Below are positions 60,198 through 64,000 of a DNA stretch of 64,000 nt, in pieces. The translations under genes and the position numbers were made by a program. The notes beneath the pieces were generated by a model that had not been told where the DNA came from, searched no databases, and was given only the letters and a program-made list of their open reading frames with translations. This DNA is from Marthasterias glacialis (taxonomy: Eukaryota; Echinodermata; Asteroidea; Forcipulatida; Asteriidae). Positions within the stretch are counted from its first letter, which is position 1. Every line of letters starts with the position of its first letter. Location: assembly GCA_911728455.2 (NCBI GenBank), contig CAJVRT020000005.1, forward strand, positions 84,118 through 148,117. Reading direction: 5' to 3'.

Positions 60198-60945
60198 CCC
60201 AAAATATCTGCATTCAAGCCACCCGGATTCAGTGTTTCCAACTTGTGTACGATGCACTGTTCCATGTTCTGGCCCTGTGTAGTAGATGAATTCAGTTTCA
60301 AGACACACAGGCACATGTTCATGCACGTGTGCGTCAGGCCAGAAAAATGACATGCTACATGATGTCCCAGGATGTTTAGCCATACACTTCTGAGGTGCTC
60401 AGTGAAGCGGTCAGCCAGTCAAGCCATCATCTCACCAATGTGGTGGACACCCCATTGCTTGCAGGATATACAATACACCAGGTTGGCAGAACACAGGAGA
60501 ATTGTCCTGCGGACGTGAAACCTTCTTTGGGGCCGTCAAGTAGGGAGGGACTGTGGATATGCCTGCACGTGTTGAAACAGGGACGATTGCAGGCAAACAT
60601 GCCTAGGACAGTGGTATCATTGGAGACTATTTGTGGAAGGGTGGAGGGAACAAAGTTTTGTCCGATTGATTGGGTGGAACGGAAAGCACACAAGGGTGTA
60701 GAAGTCATATTAAATATGAAGTTCATCAATGGATCTGTCTGCAGCGTGTGATAGTGTTTCTGGACAATGGCACAAACTCTCAGATTGAATTGGTGGTAAG
60801 TAAGAACTAAGGGGATGGGGTTCTGATTTTGTCTCAAAGATGGGACTAGGGCTTCCTCAAGGCTCAACGCAGATATTCGACTTAGTGCAGCTGATAGAAC
60901 ATCAACATGGTAACCTTTGTGTCGGAAAAAATTAGTCACAACCAA
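60198..60945 (-). pseudogene. Penelope-like element, C-terminal part with GIY-YIG endonuclease remnant
   Basis: A minus-strand open frame at 60,427-60,945 (172 codons) contains FRHKGYHVDVLSAALSRI, PIPLVLTYHQFNLRV, SIGQNFVPSTLP and MFACNRPCFNTC, the Cys-rich linker found before the GIY-YIG domain in many Penelope-like proteins. After a frameshift near 60,480 the endonuclease continues as NLVYCISCKQWG, HIGE (usual YIG changed to HIG), an in-frame stop, LADRFTEHLRS and, further on, QNMEQCIVHKLETLNPGGLN, the usual C-terminal end. The GIY-YIG nuclease nicks target DNA for primed reverse transcription. The 5' side is cut off at the hairpin triplet. Frameshift, stop and altered motif indicate a dead copy. 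Confidence 0.82.
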
Positions 60946-61335
60946 AGCCTGCTACGTAAAATCCTCATCATCCCTAGAAATGACTTCGACAAATTTGTAG
61001 AGATGATGAGGATTTTACCTAGCAGGCTTTAGATGTGACTTATTTCTTCAGTCTGTCTCAGAAGAAATTAGTCACAATCGAACCTGCTACGTAAAATCCT
61101 CATCATCACTACTTATATGTCGAAGTTATTTGTAGCGATGATGAGAATTTTAGGAAGCAGGCTATGAATGTGACTTATTTCTTCAGTCTGTCTAGGAAGA
61201 AATTAGTCACATTCAAAACCTGATACATTAAATCCTCATCATCGCTACAGATTTGTAGAAGTCGTTTGTAGCAATCATGAGGATTTTTTGAAGCAGGGTT
61301 TGGATGTGACTAATTTCTTCCAACACAAATTTCCG
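60915..61335. mobile_element. Three tandem hairpin-forming units (MITE-like), period 135-136 bp
   Basis: Each unit is an imperfect palindrome: (GAAG)AAATTAGTCACA, CCTGCTACGTAAAATCC, TCATCATC, a 13-19-base loop region, then GATGATGAGGATTTTA, AGCAGG, TGTGACTTATTTCTTC. Starts of ATTAGTCAC are at 60,931, 61,067 and 61,202. Units are joined by AGTCTGTCTCAG-like linkers. The outermost ends match over about 12 bp (TTTGTGTCGGAA against TTTGTGTTGGAA when reverse-complemented), suggesting the triplet behaves as one element with terminal inverted repeats. No coding frame. Confidence 0.85.
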
Positions 61336-63374
61336 AACTAACGCTTATCCAGACTTGCAAATTAGAGCACTGGTACTGGGGGATATTCCCTCTTGACATG
61401 GTAGAGCAAAACCGACTTTGAAATTTTGGTCACAAACTCCAATTTTTTTAGGGGGTACTATAAAAATTGTGCTTTTTGACCCTAAAACTTTCAGCCGAAA
61501 AATGGTGGAAATTTCCCGAACAAACGCTTATCCGGACTTGCAAAATAGATAACTGGTACTGGGGGATATTCCCTCTTGACATGGTAGAGCAAAAACGACT
61601 TTAACATTTTGGTCCAAAACTCAAATTTTTTTTAGGGGGTAGTGTAAAATTTGTGCTTTTTGACCATAAAAGTTTCAGCCAAAGAATGGTGGATATTTCC
61701 TGAACAAACGCTTATCCGAATTTGCAAAGTAGAGCACTGATACTGGGGGATATTCCCTCTCGATAGGGTAGAGCAAAAACGACTTTAAAATTTTGGTCCA
61801 AAACTCCATTTTTTTTTAGAAGAGTACTGTAAAACTTGTGCTTTTTGACCCTAAAAACTTCAGCCGAAAAATGGTGGATATTTCCCAAACTAACGCTTAT
61901 CCGGACTTGCAAATTAGAGTACTTGTACATGGGGATAATCACTCTTGACATGGTAGAGCAAAAACGACTTTGAAATTTTCGTCACAAACTCCAATTTTTT
62001 TAGAGGGTAGTGTAAAATTTGTGCTTTTTGACCATAAAAGTTTCAGCCCAAGAATGGTGGATATTTCCTGAACAAACGCTTATCCGAATTTGCAAAGTAG
62101 AGCACTGATACTGGGGGATATTCCCTCTCGATAGGGTAGAGCAAAAACGACTTTGAAATTTTGGTCCAAAACTCCATTTTTTTTTAGAAGAGTACTGTAA
62201 AACTTGTGCTTTTTGACCCTAAAAATTTCAGCCGAAAAATGGTGGCTATTACCCGAACTAACGCTTATCCGGACTTGCAAATTAGAGCACTGGTACTGGG
62301 GGATATTCCCTCTTGACATGGTAGAGCAAAAACGACTTTGAAATTTTGGTCCAAAACTCCAACTTTTTTTAGGGGGTACTATAAAACTTGTGCTTTTTGA
62401 CCCTAAAAATTTCAGCTGAAAAATGGTGGATATTTCCCGAACTAACGCTTATCCGGACTTACAAATTAGAGCACTGGTACTGGGGTTTCCTCTTGACATG
62501 GTAGAGCAAAACCGACTTTGAAATTTTGGTCACAAACTCCAATTTTTTTAGAGGGGTACTATAAATGTTGTGCTTTTTGACCCTAAAACTTTCAGCTTAA
62601 AAATGGTGGATATTTCCTGAACTAACGCTTATTCGAACTTGAAAATTAAAGCACTGGTACTGGAGGATATTCCCTCTTGACATGGTAAAGCAAAAACGAC
62701 TTCGAAATTTTGGTCCAAAATTCCAATTTAGGGGAGTACATTAAAATTTGTGCTTTTTGACCCTAAAACTTTCAACCTAAAAAATGGTGGATATTTCCCT
62801 GAACTAACGCTTATCCTGACTTTCAAATTACAGCACTGGTACTGGGGGATATTCCTTTCGGACATGGTAGAGCAAAAACGACTGTGAAATTTTGGTCCAA
62901 AACTACAATTTCTTTTAGGGAGGTACTTAAAATTTGTGCTTTTTGACCCTTAAACTTTCAGCGAAAAAATGGTGGATATTTCCCGAACTAACGTTTATCC
63001 GGACTTGCAAATTAGAGCACTAGTACTGGGGGATATTCCCTCTGGACATGGTAGAGCAAAAACGACTTTGAAATTTTGGTCAAAACTCCACTTTTAAACT
63101 GGGGTACTGTAAAATTTATGTTTGTTGAGCGTAAAAGTTTCAGACGAAAAATTGTGAATATTTCCCGAACTAACGCTTACCTGGACTTGCAATTTAGAGC
63201 ACTGGTACTGGGGGATATTCCTTCTTTACTGGGTAGAGCGAAAATGACTTTGAAATTTTGGTTCAAAACTGAAATTTGTATTGGGGGGGGGGGGGGAAGG
63301 GGGGGGCCACAGATAATTTTAGTTTTTTCGGCAGTTTAACTTTTAGTTGAAAAATTGCAGAACTAATGCAGATC
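61330..63374 (+). repeat. SAT2 array, about 11 units of about 185 bp
   Basis: ACTGGTACTGGGGGATATTCC-type landmarks recur near 61,366, 61,552, 61,738, 61,922, 62,107, 62,292, 62,476, 62,656, 62,836, 63,022 and 63,207. Units here are more alike than in the 37-40 kb array and share AACGCTTATCCGGACTTGC. An internal two-unit duplication (offset 368 bp) is visible: 61,712-61,951 and 62,080-62,319 give nearly identical open frames. The last unit carries a G run at about 63,283-63,303. Confidence 0.93.
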
Positions 63375-64000
63375 AATGGTAGCAAATTAACTCCAGAAAT
63401 AAAGATTCTACCTGCAGTTACATGTAGCTCCAGTAATCTTGCATCCGAAAATCAAATTCTTCAACCTTGGAATGACAAGGTAGCGGTCATGCTCCGTTGC
63501 CCTTCAAATATATGTTCAATGGGAGTGTTGTACGCAGAGCTAACAGAGAGTAAAAACAAGCATTTTAGAATGAAAATATCTTCCCAATGTTGTAAGGATC
63601 AGGACAAGTGTGACACTGTTGGTAAGAGCCTCTCAACGGCTCTTTGACAATGTGTAGTATAGGGTTCAAAGAGAAACAGTGGGGAAGCCAGGGGCCAGGG
63701 TAAGTGGACACCTAAGGACTGATGGGGCTGTGTGTCCATGAACAATGGCCCAGACAGGGTTCTGATTTGAAACAAAAAAAAGACTGGCCCCATAAAAAGT
63801 CAGCAGCCTCCCGATCCATAACTTCACAAATAATGGTTAAAAAAAAAAGTTGTTTTTACCTGCTGTTAGCTCCAGAAGCTTTGCATCCACAAATCAAATA
63901 CCTTGGTCATCTTCAACCTTGGAACAACGGGTTAGCAGTGATGCTCCAAATGCCCATCAAACACATGTTCAATGGGATTGTTGTACACAGAGCTGTCAGA
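63375..64000 (+). repeat. Tail repeat, one full and one partial copy at the window end
   Basis: AACTCCAGAAATAAAG, CTACCTGCAGTTACATG, CTCCAGTAATCTTGCATCC and GAATGACAAGGTAGCGG, then CGCAGAGCTAACAGAG, and again from about 63,815: CCATAACTTCACAAATAATGG, CTGTTAGCTCCAGAAGC, ACACAGAGCTGTCAGA at the window edge. The two copies are tandem (period about 440-460 bp), as at 35,030-35,850. Confidence 0.85.

Overview
The window looks like repeat-dominated nuclear DNA of an animal, most likely a marine invertebrate. I could not fix the species. The reasons are the satellite arrays, Penelope-like and Ty3/gypsy-type retroelement remnants, candidate GT-AG introns, and the absence of operons, ribosome-binding sites or densely packed genes. 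I see no rRNA, tRNA or CRISPR array, and no intact host gene.

Layout. (1) 1-28,729 is one head-to-tail array of a 311/312-bp satellite, about 93 monomers. It has mixed higher-order duplications of 3, 5, 6, 15 and 20 monomers. Each monomer carries a perfect 22-bp palindrome and a TGACGTCA octamer. (2) 28,730-36,960 is mostly unrecognised DNA with a low-complexity tract, old dispersed repeats and one decayed coding-like block on the minus strand (33,480-34,158). (3) 36,960-40,680 is a second satellite (about 185 bp, 'SAT2') followed by a roughly 450-bp 'tail' repeat. The same SAT2-then-tail arrangement recurs at 29,060-29,870 and 61,330-64,000, which suggests a composite mobile element with a tandem-repeat core. 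(4) 39,784-42,482 holds interleaved inverted repeats (foldback-type) that interrupt SAT2. (5) 42,483-49,690 is unrecognised DNA with a few diverged duplications. (6) 49,690-52,913 is a minus-strand cluster of broken integrase and Gag-like pieces, some bounded by convincing splice sites. (7) 53,218-57,680 is five copies of an 893-bp tandem repeat. (8) 58,424-60,945 holds two broken Penelope-like pieces in permuted order, separated by inverted SAT2. (9) 60,915-61,335 is three tandem copies of a long hairpin-forming unit, followed by SAT2 and tail to the window end.

Nothing here forms a working pathway. The interest lies in satellite evolution (palindrome-centred instability, nested amplification), in the composite SAT2 element, and in the intron-split integrase/Gag cluster, which could be a decayed integrase-type DNA transposon (Ginger/GIN-like) or a lapsed domesticated gene. 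All protein assignments come from motif recognition by eye, without database searching.
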